From a virus, in the IMG/VR virus record IMGVR_UViG_3300022723_000125, positions 1-26,204 of that record: a DNA stretch of 26,204 nucleotides; one strand, given 5' to 3'. The notes under the pieces are model-generated. The model was given only the letters and a program-made list of their open reading frames with translations, did not search any database and was not told the DNA's origin. Below, in pieces: positions 12,696-20,170 of this stretch; position 1 is the stretch's first letter; the number at the start of each line of letters is the position of its first letter. A program made the position numbers and the translations under genes.

Positions 12696-15059
12696 TTAGT
12701 TCGCCGGCTCACCGGCCGACTTCTTGACTTGTTGCGCCACTTCTTGCGCCTGCTTTTGCCCCCGCAACCGGTACTGGCGGGTCGGCCTGCCGCCGGTCGC
12801 CAGCTCCCGGTATTCGATCTCGTGCGAGTTGATCAGGGTCTGGCGGACGTCGTCGTGGACGCGCGGCGGCCATTTCAGCCGCTTGCTGATCCGCCAGAAC
12901 GGCATCCACTGCTCGCCGTGGCCGTCGCGCCACTGCCGCAGCACGCGCAGCATCTCCTTGCACATCGCGTCGAACTCGTTTCTCGCGACGTACTCGTTGG
13001 ACAGGTGCAGCATGCGACGGATCTGGTGCTCGCTGAACGCACGCGCCCACTCGGCCGCGTCGAGGTCGACCACCGGCTCGGCGCGGTTCTTGCTGCAGGC
13101 GTACAGCAGCGCCAGCTTGCGCGCGTTCTCGTTGCCCCGGCCCCACACCGTCCGCGTGACCTCGTCCTCGCGCGGGGCTTTGCGGTACTCGCCGTCGCAC
13201 AGCGCCCGAAACCCGTTCATCAGTTCGCGCGCGTCGTCGGTGTACGGCACGATCGCCGTCTTCGGGTGCTCGCCGCGCAGGTTGCCCGGCTCGGTGTAGG
13301 GCTGGTTCTCGTTCCACCACTTGGCCGTCTCGACCACGGCGGCGGGCAGGTCGTCGATGATCGCGCCGTCCTGACCCTCGCTGCGTTCAGCGACATCGAC
13401 CACGACCATGCGCGCAAAAAACCCGTTCGTGAGCATGCGCTCGCTGAGCGACTCGTAGTAGCTCTTGGGCGTGGCCGTGCCGTAGAGCGTGATGTGCGGC
13501 TGGTCGATGCTGCCGCCCGAATCCTTGCCCGCCTTGTGCCGGATCGGGTAGACCGAGTTGGCGTAGGAGTACATCGACAGCAGCGTGGTCATCATCGACT
13601 TGTGGTGATGCTCCTTGCCGGCCTTGATCGCCTGGAGCATGCCGTCGACCTCGTCGTTCTGATAGAGCGTGTTCGGGCACTTGGCCAGCTGGTCCTCGAT
13701 GCCCTCGCCGGATGAGAACTTGTCGCCGAGGCAGCGCGTCTGGTCGATCGTGAACAGGATGCGGTTGTTGATCTTCCGCGGGTGGTCCTTACCCGTGCCC
13801 GCGCCGGCCAGCGCCAGCAGGTAGATGTTGGTCCGCAGGTCGCTGCCGTCGCGTACCTTGCGGCCACACAGGAACGACTGCAGCGCGATCGCACCGCAGA
13901 ACGACAGGCCCACGTTCGGATACGGCGCGGTGCCCAGCGAAAACGCCATCACCTCGCCGATGAAGCCCGGCACCTCGAATAGCCGCTCAGGGATCGGACC
14001 GGGGTCGGGGAACGGATCGTCGTCGGCCGCGTCATCATCGTCGTCGCGGCCGCCGGTCACGATGCCGGAGATGTTGACATCACGATCGTCCGCCGGCTCC
14101 GTGCTGCCGTAGCCCTGCTCGGCTAGCGCCCGCGTCGCCGATGCGAAGTCGCCGCCGTGTTCGAGGTAGGCGTAGACGGCGAACGGCGAGTAGGCCTGAT
14201 TCGCCTCGAACGGCGCGGCGTTGGACGAGAAGACGTAGAACACCAGCCCGGTCGGGCACTGCTTCAGCGTCGCCGACGTGCCCGAGTTCTTGCCGGGCCG
14301 ACGCCAGTGCGCGTTCCCCCCGGAATCGCCATCGCTGACCCGGCACCAGCCGTGGGTTTCCAACACGGCCCGCACGTCGCCGCGTGTGTTGTAGTCGTCG
14401 CCGGGGCGATCCGTGGCCGCACCCGCGACCGGTCGCGACACGTGGCCAACGTGGGCGGACTGTGGCGAAGTCCGGGGATTCCGGGGCGTTTGGGGGCCGT
14501 CAACGACCGGGGGCACGTACTCGTTCAGTTCCCACGCCGCCTGCAGCAGAATGTCCCGATCCTGCTCGGTCAGCACGGGCAGGTCGCTGAAATCGCCCTG
14601 CGTGACCTCGTAGCCCTCGGTCGGCGCGCAGATGATCAGCCCGCCTTCGCCGCGCGTTTCGATCAATGTGATGACGCCGTCCTCGGTCATCCGTTGCGCG
14701 AGCTTCAGGTTGCCGCAGATGTCGATCACGCAGCGGTAGATGACGTGCCACCCGCCTGAGCGGGTCCGCTCGATGACGAGCTTCGCCCGCAGGCCCTCCG
14801 GCAGCTTCGCCCACCACGCGTCGAACAGCTCACCGGCCGCGTCGAAGTCCATCGCCTCGAGATTCCCCGACGCCTGCCCGCAGAGAATGCACAGCGCGTC
14901 GGGGTTGTTGGCGAACCACGCCGCCAGTTCCGCCTCGGTCGGCTTGCGCGTGCGGTACGGCTTCCACTTGCCGACCTGCCGGATCGGGCGCTTGTCCGCT
15001 CGGCTCGCCGGCAGGGCGCACAGACCCGCCTCGATATATCGCTGCGCCGTGTCGATCAT
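12696..15059 (-). CDS. Bifunctional primase-polymerase with DUF3987 helicase-like domain
   Basis: 787-residue replication protein. Residues about 5-180 are a prim-pol (AEP) domain: catalytic M-D-F-D (70-73), S-G-G-W-H-V-I-Y-R (101-109) and E-T-R-G-E-G-G-L (134-141). Residues about 215-320 are a linker domain often seen in these proteins (N-T-R-G-D-V-R-A-V-L-E-T-H-G-W). Residues about 340-360 are very acidic (DDDDDAADDD). Residues about 370-700 are a DUF3987 ATPase with Walker A G-A-G-T-G-K-D (419-425) and Walker B Y-Q-N-D-E-V-D (466-472). It should make primers and unwind or extend DNA at the phage origin. GGAGG lies seven bases before the ATG, which overlaps the previous stop (ATGA). The 3' end holds degenerate copies of the origin-like boxes. 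Confidence 0.9.
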   Translation of the reverse strand: MIDTAQRYIEAGLCALPASRADKRPIRQVGKWKPYRTRKPTEAELAAWFANNPDALCILCGQASGNLEAMDFDAAGELFDAWWAKLPEGLRAKLVIERTRSGGWHVIYRCVIDICGNLKLAQRMTEDGVITLIETRGEGGLIICAPTEGYEVTQGDFSDLPVLTEQDRDILLQAAWELNEYVPPVVDGPQTPRNPRTSPQSAHVGHVSRPVAGAATDRPGDDYNTRGDVRAVLETHGWCRVSDGDSGGNAHWRRPGKNSGTSATLKQCPTGLVFYVFSSNAAPFEANQAYSPFAVYAYLEHGGDFASATRALAEQGYGSTEPADDRDVNISGIVTGGRDDDDDAADDDPFPDPGPIPERLFEVPGFIGEVMAFSLGTAPYPNVGLSFCGAIALQSFLCGRKVRDGSDLRTNIYLLALAGAGTGKDHPRKINNRILFTIDQTRCLGDKFSSGEGIEDQLAKCPNTLYQNDEVDGMLQAIKAGKEHHHKSMMTTLLSMYSYANSVYPIRHKAGKDSGGSIDQPHITLYGTATPKSYYESLSERMLTNGFFARMVVVDVAERSEGQDGAIIDDLPAAVVETAKWWNENQPYTEPGNLRGEHPKTAIVPYTDDARELMNGFRALCDGEYRKAPREDEVTRTVWGRGNENARKLALLYACSKNRAEPVVDLDAAEWARAFSEHQIRRMLHLSNEYVARNEFDAMCKEMLRVLRQWRDGHGEQWMPFWRISKRLKWPPRVHDDVRQTLINSHEIEYRELATGGRPTRQYRLRGQKQAQEVAQQVKKSAGEPAN

Positions 15060-15298
15060 CCGTCCACCTCCGTGCGGATGTCGATCGCCTCGATGTTGCG
15101 CCGGAACATCCAGAACATGCGCAGCGCCTGCCGCGTGATCGGGAAGCGCTGCGGCGGATCATCCGTCGCATGGATGTCGCACTCGTGGGCGTGCTGCACC
15201 AAGCGCTCCAGGTCGTCGATGTCGATCGCCTTGACGTCGTCGAGCAGTTGCGCGACGCGGTCGACAAGCGGCGTGAGTTGGCGGACATCGCTGTGCAA
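15056..15298 (-). CDS. Small helical protein between helicase and primase (TTG start)
   Basis: 80 residues, assigned a TTG start because AAAGG lies about eight bases upstream and no ATG or GTG in this frame is suitably placed. The longer open frame runs through the helicase gene and is not used. Two helical segments are visible (LVDRVAQLLDDVKAIDIDDL and F-W-M-F-R-R-N-I-E-A-I-D-I-R), with charged residues and no catalytic motif. Its stop overlaps the primase start (ATGA), so it is co-translated with the replication proteins and may be an accessory or loader factor. No family is recognised. Confidence 0.6.
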   Translation of the reverse strand: MHSDVRQLTPLVDRVAQLLDDVKAIDIDDLERLVQHAHECDIHATDDPPQRFPITRQALRMFWMFRRNIEAIDIRTEVDG

Positions 15299-15317
15299 TG
15301 AAGCGTCCTTTCGTCGG

Positions 15318-17066
15318 TCAGAACGGGATGTCGTCGTCGGGCAGGTCGAACTCGGCGGATGCGGCGTCCAGTCCGCCGTCGGGGTCGTCCATGCGCGGCG
15401 GAATCGGGCCGAACCGGTAATCGACGAGGCGGTTGAACTTTTCGCCGGTGACATGGCGCACGGTGATCGCGTGAACAGGCGCGAGCGAACCGGCTTCCGC
15501 CAGTTCGACTGCTTCGTCGGCATCGGTGGGGCACGGCTCGTTCGATCGCGCGCGCCACCACGCCTCTGCCTTCTGCCTGGCATAACTGCCGAGCGGATGC
15601 TCGACGCAGACCCACTCGCTGCGGTGGTCGTTGAACCCGACGCGGTAATCGACCCGGAGCGTGCGCGGGTGCCCCTCGGGCGCATCGCGCTTGACGTGCG
15701 CCGAGTAGTAGACGCCCTGGACCTCGTATTCGGTCTCGGTCACCTCGCCGGAGATGATGCCGGCGGTCGACGCCTGCCGGTCGTGCTGCTCGCGCTTCGG
15801 CGGCGGAAACTCATATCCGCAGTCCGGGCAGACCGCGTAGGCGGCGTGGATCAGAGCGTTGCACTGCGGACATTCCTTCGCCGGCGCTTCGCCACCCCCG
15901 GAACTCGGGTCTTTGATCTGCAACGAATCGACGGGGCCGTGGCGCAGGATGTTGCCGCCGAAGTCGAGGACCAGGCAATTCTCCTTCGACGGGTGCAGCC
16001 GGAACCCTCGTCCGACCATCTGGTAGTAGAGACCCGGCGAGTTCGTCGGCCGCAGCATCGCCACGCAGTCAATGTTCGGCGCGTCGAACCCGGTGGTCAG
16101 CACGTTCACGTTGACCAGGTATTTCAGATCACCCGTCTTGAATCGCTGCAGCGTCTCGGCTCGCTCGAACGGCAGCGTGTCGCCGCAGACGAACCCGCAG
16201 TCGTGGCCCATCTCGCCGAGCACGCGCTGCACGTGCAGGGCGTGATGCACGCCGGCGGCGAAGATCAGCACGCTGTTGCGGTCCTGCGTGTGGCCGACGA
16301 TCTCCCTGCACGCCGAGGCGACCAGCGAGTCGTCGTCCATCAAGGCCTCAACTTCGCCTGCAATGAACTCGCCTCCCCGCAGGTGCAGCGATTCGAAGTC
16401 CGCTTTCCGTCGCCCGGCCTTGGTCTTCAGCGGGCACAGGTAGCCCTGCACGATCAATTCGCGCACGCCGACCTCGTAGCAGACGTGATTCAACAGGCCA
16501 TCGGGCGCAGGCGCACAGATCGTGCCGGTGGTCATGCGGTACGGCGTGGCGGTCAAGCCGATCAACCTGACGTTGGGATTGACAACCTTCGCGTCGCGCA
16601 GGAACCGTTGGTACATCCCATCGCCCGACGGCGGGATCATGTGCGCTTCGTCGATCAGGATCAGGTCGAACCGGTCGAGTTCGGCAGCGCGCCGGTACAC
16701 GCTCTGGATGCCGGCGACGATGATCGGGTGATCGGTGTCACGGCTTTTAAGGCCCGCCGAGTAGACACCGATCTGGTGCCACAAGTCTGGAGCCATCGCG
16801 TGCAGTTTGTCGGCGGCCTGCTCCAATAGTTCCTTCACGTGCGCCAGGATCAGCACGCGGCCATCCCACTGCTGCACCGCGTCGCGGCAGATCGTCGCCA
16901 TGACCGGCGTCTTGCCGCCCGCCGTGGGGATGACCACGCACGGGTTGTCCTCGCGCGTTCGAAGATGGTGATAAACCGCCTCGACCGCCTTGCGCTGATA
17001 CTCACGCAACGTGATCGTGGTGGCCGACGCTTCCGGGGGCGGGGCCTGTTCGGCTGCCGCGATCAT
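15318..17066 (-). CDS. DEAH-box superfamily 2 helicase with zinc ribbon and SSB-like C-terminal tip
   Basis: 582-residue helicase. Motif I is I-P-T-A-G-G-K-T (46-53), motif II D-E-A-H (139-142), motif III T-A-T-P-Y-R, and motif VI Y-Q-M-V-G-R-G-F-R (348-356). A four-cysteine zinc ribbon follows (Cys399, 402, 413, 416). A C-terminal region of about 160 residues includes D-Y-R-V-G-F-N-D-H-R. The last residues are F-D-L-P-D-D-D-I-P-F, essentially the conserved tip with which bacterial SSB recruits repair and replication proteins. It probably unwinds DNA for phage replication or recombination. The ATG at 17066 has GGAGG ten bases upstream and starts two bases after the RusA stop. The N-terminal extension in this frame overruns RusA and is rejected. 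Confidence 0.9.
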   Translation of the reverse strand: MIAAAEQAPPPEASATTITLREYQRKAVEAVYHHLRTREDNPCVVIPTAGGKTPVMATICRDAVQQWDGRVLILAHVKELLEQAADKLHAMAPDLWHQIGVYSAGLKSRDTDHPIIVAGIQSVYRRAAELDRFDLILIDEAHMIPPSGDGMYQRFLRDAKVVNPNVRLIGLTATPYRMTTGTICAPAPDGLLNHVCYEVGVRELIVQGYLCPLKTKAGRRKADFESLHLRGGEFIAGEVEALMDDDSLVASACREIVGHTQDRNSVLIFAAGVHHALHVQRVLGEMGHDCGFVCGDTLPFERAETLQRFKTGDLKYLVNVNVLTTGFDAPNIDCVAMLRPTNSPGLYYQMVGRGFRLHPSKENCLVLDFGGNILRHGPVDSLQIKDPSSGGGEAPAKECPQCNALIHAAYAVCPDCGYEFPPPKREQHDRQASTAGIISGEVTETEYEVQGVYYSAHVKRDAPEGHPRTLRVDYRVGFNDHRSEWVCVEHPLGSYARQKAEAWWRARSNEPCPTDADEAVELAEAGSLAPVHAITVRHVTGEKFNRLVDYRFGPIPPRMDDPDGGLDAASAEFDLPDDDIPF

Positions 17067-17068
17067 GT

Positions 17069-17488
17069 TCAGTTGTCCTCCGGGTTGACCAGCGCGCCGC
17101 ACGCCGGGCAGCGCCGAAGGGGCATGTCCTCGATCGTGACGATGATCTGTCCACCTTCGCGTCGTGCGCGACGCCGCGTGAGCAGCAGGTCGATCTGGCT
17201 GTCGTCGAGATAGACCCCCGCGTGCTCCATCGCGTCGAGCAGCGGCTTTTGAAGGTTGTCCAGATCGCGCCGACGACGATCCGGCGGGAACGCGTCCATG
17301 CACAGCGCGATCCGCCCGTCGCGGGGCGGCTCGTTGCCCTGGCCGGATGTCTGCGTCAGCAACTCGCACACCTCGGCGCGGAACCGCCGACCGTCGCGGC
17401 TGATCACCATGCGGTTGTTCCACTTCCGCCAGTAGTGGTTGATCGACGGAGGGAACGGCAGCGTGAATTTCCTCTCAGCGTTTTTCAT
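17069..17488 (-). CDS. rusA: RusA-family Holliday junction resolvase
   Basis: 139 residues from the ATG with AAGGA eight bases upstream; an ATG seven codons earlier lacks a ribosome site. The RusA signature is clear: F-P-P-S-I-N-H-Y-W-R near the start, then P-P-D-R-R-R-R-D-L-D-N-L-Q-K-P-L-L-D (68-85) and Y-L-D-D-S-Q-I-D (93-100), which carry the metal-binding aspartates and the lysine of the active site. RusA dimers cut four-way DNA junctions made during recombination. There is a C-terminal C-P-A-C-G with no visible second cysteine pair, probably the remnant of a zinc ribbon. It is coupled to the helicase gene downstream. Confidence 0.9.
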   Translation of the reverse strand: MKNAERKFTLPFPPSINHYWRKWNNRMVISRDGRRFRAEVCELLTQTSGQGNEPPRDGRIALCMDAFPPDRRRRDLDNLQKPLLDAMEHAGVYLDDSQIDLLLTRRRARREGGQIIVTIEDMPLRRCPACGALVNPEDN

Positions 17489-17569
17489 CAAAGTATCCTT
17501 GCATTGCATCGCCGTTGCGCACCTGGCGCGGGCGTGCTTAACCCAGCCGAGCCTTCCCGGACGAAGTAT

Positions 17570-18142
17570 TCATTCCCAGTGAGTAACCTTGAACTTTCCG
17601 AAAATGCCCCGGCGCTGAGGACGGAAATCGCACAACCCAATTCGGCTGCCGGCAATATCCACGAGCTCCCGGATCACCAACTCAGAGATGCTGTCAGTAT
17701 CGATGGCCAGGCTTGCCCGGATCGCCCAACGGTCGAAGCGTGGCCGGATGATACACACCGCCTCGCCGCCATTGGGATTGCGTCCTTGACGCATATCCAC
17801 CTCCCAACGAGCGGACTCACCATCGCCTTCGAGCGTCAGATACGGGTCTTCGATGGTCAGGAAGCCGGGGAGCAGGGTCGATTGTCTGGTGCTCATCTGC
17901 CGCTTGCCGTCGAGCTTGATGTACATGCCCGCGGATATCAGGCAGGCCATGAGGTTTTCGGTTGGCAGATACGGACGGCCATCGTGTGTCATGTAGAGCC
18001 GACCCGCCGCGACGTCGCGCGGCTGCTGTGGCGCTGAAAACTTGCGCTTTTCCTTCGTGTGCAAGGCGAGCAGTTGCTCGTCAGTCATTCGGTTCATCAG
18101 AAGGGGCGAAACGCCCTGCAGGGTTGTATGGATCGTCTTCAT
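17570..18142 (-). CDS. Conserved-looking phage protein of unknown function
   Basis: 190 residues with AAAGGA six to eight bases before the ATG. Distinctive parts are an opening V-S-P-L-L-M-N-R-M, a middle segment R-P-Y-L-P-T-E-N-L-M-A-C-L-I-S-A-G, and an ending C-D-F-R-P-Q-R-R-G-I-F-G-K-F-K-V-T-H-W. The alternation of beta strands with a Gly-rich C-terminus faintly resembles RRM-type folds such as Cas7-like proteins, but that is only an impression. Its place between the ssDNA-binding protein and RusA suggests a role in phage recombination. The family is not recognised. Confidence 0.8.
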   Translation of the reverse strand: MKTIHTTLQGVSPLLMNRMTDEQLLALHTKEKRKFSAPQQPRDVAAGRLYMTHDGRPYLPTENLMACLISAGMYIKLDGKRQMSTRQSTLLPGFLTIEDPYLTLEGDGESARWEVDMRQGRNPNGGEAVCIIRPRFDRWAIRASLAIDTDSISELVIRELVDIAGSRIGLCDFRPQRRGIFGKFKVTHWE

Positions 18143-18242
18143 TGCTGAGTCCTTTCAGTTGGTGCCTTGCCGTGCAATGCCGAGCGCTGCCCAGCCAAGG
18201 CCTGCCCCAGGCTGCGCTGCGATACCACTGTTCCAATTGCGA

Positions 18243-18710
18243 TCACCGCCGTTTCCACGGCGGCGTATTGCTGTCGGCCGGAGCCTGCGGTGGCGCTGCC
18301 GGCGCAGCGTTGGACTCGACGGCCTCGTATCCTTTAACCTCATTGGTGATCTCGCCGTTGTCCTCGCGCTTGCGGCACTTAACAGAGATCGTCAATGAGA
18401 TGTTGTGCAAGTCGGTCGAGTCGTTGGGCTGCAGCACGTCGACCGCCCGACAGATCGCCGACAGGTTGCCCCGCGCGATCTTCTGCGTCAGGTCGTTGGG
18501 GTGGTTGATGCAGAGCCGGTCCCAGACCTTGCGCCCCTGGTACGCACCCTCAAGCACGGTGTACTCGAGCTGGAGGTAACTGCCGTCACCCTTCTTCGTG
18601 GGCTTCATCTCGCTGGCGGTGATCGCCGCGACGTACTTGCCCGCGGGCAGCGGGTCGAAGGACATGGTGGGTTCGACTTCGTTGGCGTTGAATCCGGTGA
18701 GGTTAGCCAT
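18243..18710 (-). CDS. DUF669 single-stranded DNA-binding protein
   Basis: 155 residues matching DUF669: F-D-P-L-P-A-G-K-Y-V-A-A-I-T-A-S-E near the start, then S-Y-L-Q-L-E-Y-T-V-L-E-G and G-R-K-V-W-D-R-L-C-I-N-H-P-N, and N-I-S-L-T-I-S-V-K-C. This family supplies an SSB-like function beside Sak4- or Erf-type recombinases. The C-terminus is a Pro/Ala-rich tail ending P-P-W-K-R-R. It is basic and lacks the acidic tip of bacterial SSB, which is instead found on the helicase of this operon. The start overlaps the end of the ATPase gene by eight bases, with AAAGGA nine bases upstream. Confidence 0.85.
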   Translation of the reverse strand: MANLTGFNANEVEPTMSFDPLPAGKYVAAITASEMKPTKKGDGSYLQLEYTVLEGAYQGRKVWDRLCINHPNDLTQKIARGNLSAICRAVDVLQPNDSTDLHNISLTISVKCRKREDNGEITNEVKGYEAVESNAAPAAPPQAPADSNTPPWKRR

Positions 18711-19515
18711 TGGTGGTTTCCTTTTGCTGGCTGGTGGTGTTGGGGTTCGTCGTGTCGGTCGTGTTCGTCATCGCGTCCATCAGCGCCCGCCACGACAGCG
18801 ACAACTCGGCGGGCAGGCCGAAGCGGTTCTTCGCCACGCAGGACGGGCTGCCGACGCAGCGCAGCACACGGTCGCCGCCGTCCTTGCCGAGGCCGGACGC
18901 CAGCGTGCGCGTGCGGTTGAAGCCGGCGTCCTCGGTGCGCGTGATCACCTTGCGCGTGGCGAACAGCACCGCGTCCGCCCATTCGGTGACCACCGCGTTG
19001 GCGTGCTTGTGGAGCCGGGGCGAGAAGCGGTCGTAAGCGCCGACCTCGGGGTCGGAGAACGACTCGACCTTCGCGTGCGCCAGGACGATGACGCACATGC
19101 CGCGCTGGTTGCGCAGCACGTCGAGGCCCGACAGGATGCTGCGCCAGTGCGTCAGCGCGTGCGTGTAGCCCCGGGCGTAACCGCCGTCGACCTTCTCGAT
19201 GCTGTTGACGCCGTACTCCTTGCACAGCGCGTCCCAGATCAGGCGCTCCAGCCAGTCGAGCGAGTCGATGACGACGGTCTGGAACTCGTGCTTCTCCTTG
19301 ATCAGCGCGTCGATCGCGTTGATCACATCATCGAGCTTGTGTGCAAGTGGGAAGCTGGCGCAGTCGATCTCGCCGAGGCCGTCCTCGGTGGGGATGAAGA
19401 TCGCGCCCGGTGCCTGCGCCGCCGTGGTGGATTTACCGATCCCTTCGGTGCCGTAAACCAGCAGCCGGGGCGGCTTGTGCTTTCGACCGTGATGAACCTG
19501 TTTGATCAGTGACAT
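18703..19515 (-). CDS. Sak4/AAA_24-type RecA-like recombination ATPase
   Basis: 270 residues with a minimal RecA core: Walker A Y-G-T-E-G-I-G-K-S-T (21-30) and Walker B T-V-V-I-D-S-L-D-W-L-E (80-90), followed by V-I-V-L-A-H-A-K-V near residue 146. Phage proteins of this class anneal single strands together with an SSB-like partner, which is encoded next door. The C-terminal tail is Asn/Thr/Gln-rich (TNTTDTTNPNTTSQQ) and probably disordered. The ATG at 19515 has AGGAG eight bases upstream. A longer frame upstream would overlap the winged-helix gene fully and is rejected. Confidence 0.85.
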   Translation of the reverse strand: MSLIKQVHHGRKHKPPRLLVYGTEGIGKSTTAAQAPGAIFIPTEDGLGEIDCASFPLAHKLDDVINAIDALIKEKHEFQTVVIDSLDWLERLIWDALCKEYGVNSIEKVDGGYARGYTHALTHWRSILSGLDVLRNQRGMCVIVLAHAKVESFSDPEVGAYDRFSPRLHKHANAVVTEWADAVLFATRKVITRTEDAGFNRTRTLASGLGKDGGDRVLRCVGSPSCVAKNRFGLPAELSLSWRALMDAMTNTTDTTNPNTTSQQKETTNG

Positions 19516-19817
19516 CCGTGTGCTCCTGCGTTGGTGTTGCTGTGGTTGAGGGGAAGCCAGGTCATGGCGCGGCGACCGGTGACGCGGCAGGTGCGGATCG
19601 GACCGTTGACGACCAGCCCGGCCTCCCGCAGTTCCGGCAGCCGCTTGTGCGCCTTGACGTCGATGCGGTCTTCGATCTCGCGCGCCGTCTGGCCGGGCGT
19701 TTCGATCACCGCTTCGAGACAACGACTGCGCTGCATCCGGGCCACGCCGCTGGATTCGATTTGGCGGCCGGCCAATGCCGAAGTCGGTGGGTCGTTGTTG
19801 CGATGGTTCTGTGTCAT
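19506..19817 (-). CDS. Small winged-helix phage protein
   Basis: 103 residues. It opens with N-D-P-P-T-S-A-L-A-G, a motif seen in a group of small phage DNA-binding proteins. A winged helix follows: C-L-E-A-V-I-E-T-P-G-Q-T-A-R-E-I, then R-L-P-E-L-R-E-A-G-L-V and a wing ending G-R-R-A-M-T-W-L. It may control the recombination operon or help the recombinase. AGAGGA lies before the ATG, and its end overlaps the ATPase gene by 10 bases. Confidence 0.75.
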   Translation of the reverse strand: MTQNHRNNDPPTSALAGRQIESSGVARMQRSRCLEAVIETPGQTAREIEDRIDVKAHKRLPELREAGLVVNGPIRTCRVTGRRAMTWLPLNHSNTNAGAHGCH

Positions 19818-19867
19818 GGCTGTCCTCTTGGTCTTGCGTTTGTGCTGTCATTCACTGGCCGGCGAAT

Positions 19868-20159
19868 GCGACGGCCGGGGATCGAACCCGAGCGGGCCTT
19901 GAAGCTCACGGCAGCCAGCCCGACGTGGCGGCGAGGCGAAATCGCCGTGATTCACGCTCCCTCCGGCGGGAGCTTCCGTCGCAATGCGCCCGGCGAACCG
20001 GGCGCTTCGGGGTGGTCGCATCCGTGGATCGGCACCCGCTGCGACCGGGCGAGCGGAGAAGGGCCATGGTCAACCCCTGCCGTATCGCGCTCTCACGGCT
20101 TACGCGCCGGGCGGGCGCGGGGAGTCTCAGCGGCCGGGCCGCTACGCCATCCCGCCCGG
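19868..20159 (-). ncRNA. Candidate structured RNA with tRNA-like cloverleaf
   Basis: The 353 bases between the nuclease stop and the winged-helix gene (19818-20170) hold no supported gene but many strong stems. Read on the minus strand: nested stems at 20107-20115/20151-20159 (9 bp) and 20129-20134/20138-20143 (6 bp); 20014-20019/20041-20046 (6 bp); an 8-bp hairpin with a TTCG loop at 19986-20005; then a 115-nt cloverleaf, 19982 down to 19868. In the cloverleaf, GCGACGG pairs perfectly with CCGTCGC. GCTCCC pairs with GGGAGC. GGCGA-TTTCGCC-TCGCC is an anticodon-like arm (anticodon would be TCG). A long variable arm and a T-arm with loop TTCGATC follow. There are nine extra bases before the anticodon-like arm and no encoded CCA, so it is not an ordinary tRNA. 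Confidence 0.4.
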
Positions 20160-20170
20160 TCGGCACTGCG

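Noticed and set aside
19868-19982. Ordinary tRNA gene
   Set aside because: Total length 115, nine extra bases between D-like and anticodon-like arms, C at position 37 and no CCA. It is kept only as a tRNA-like candidate.
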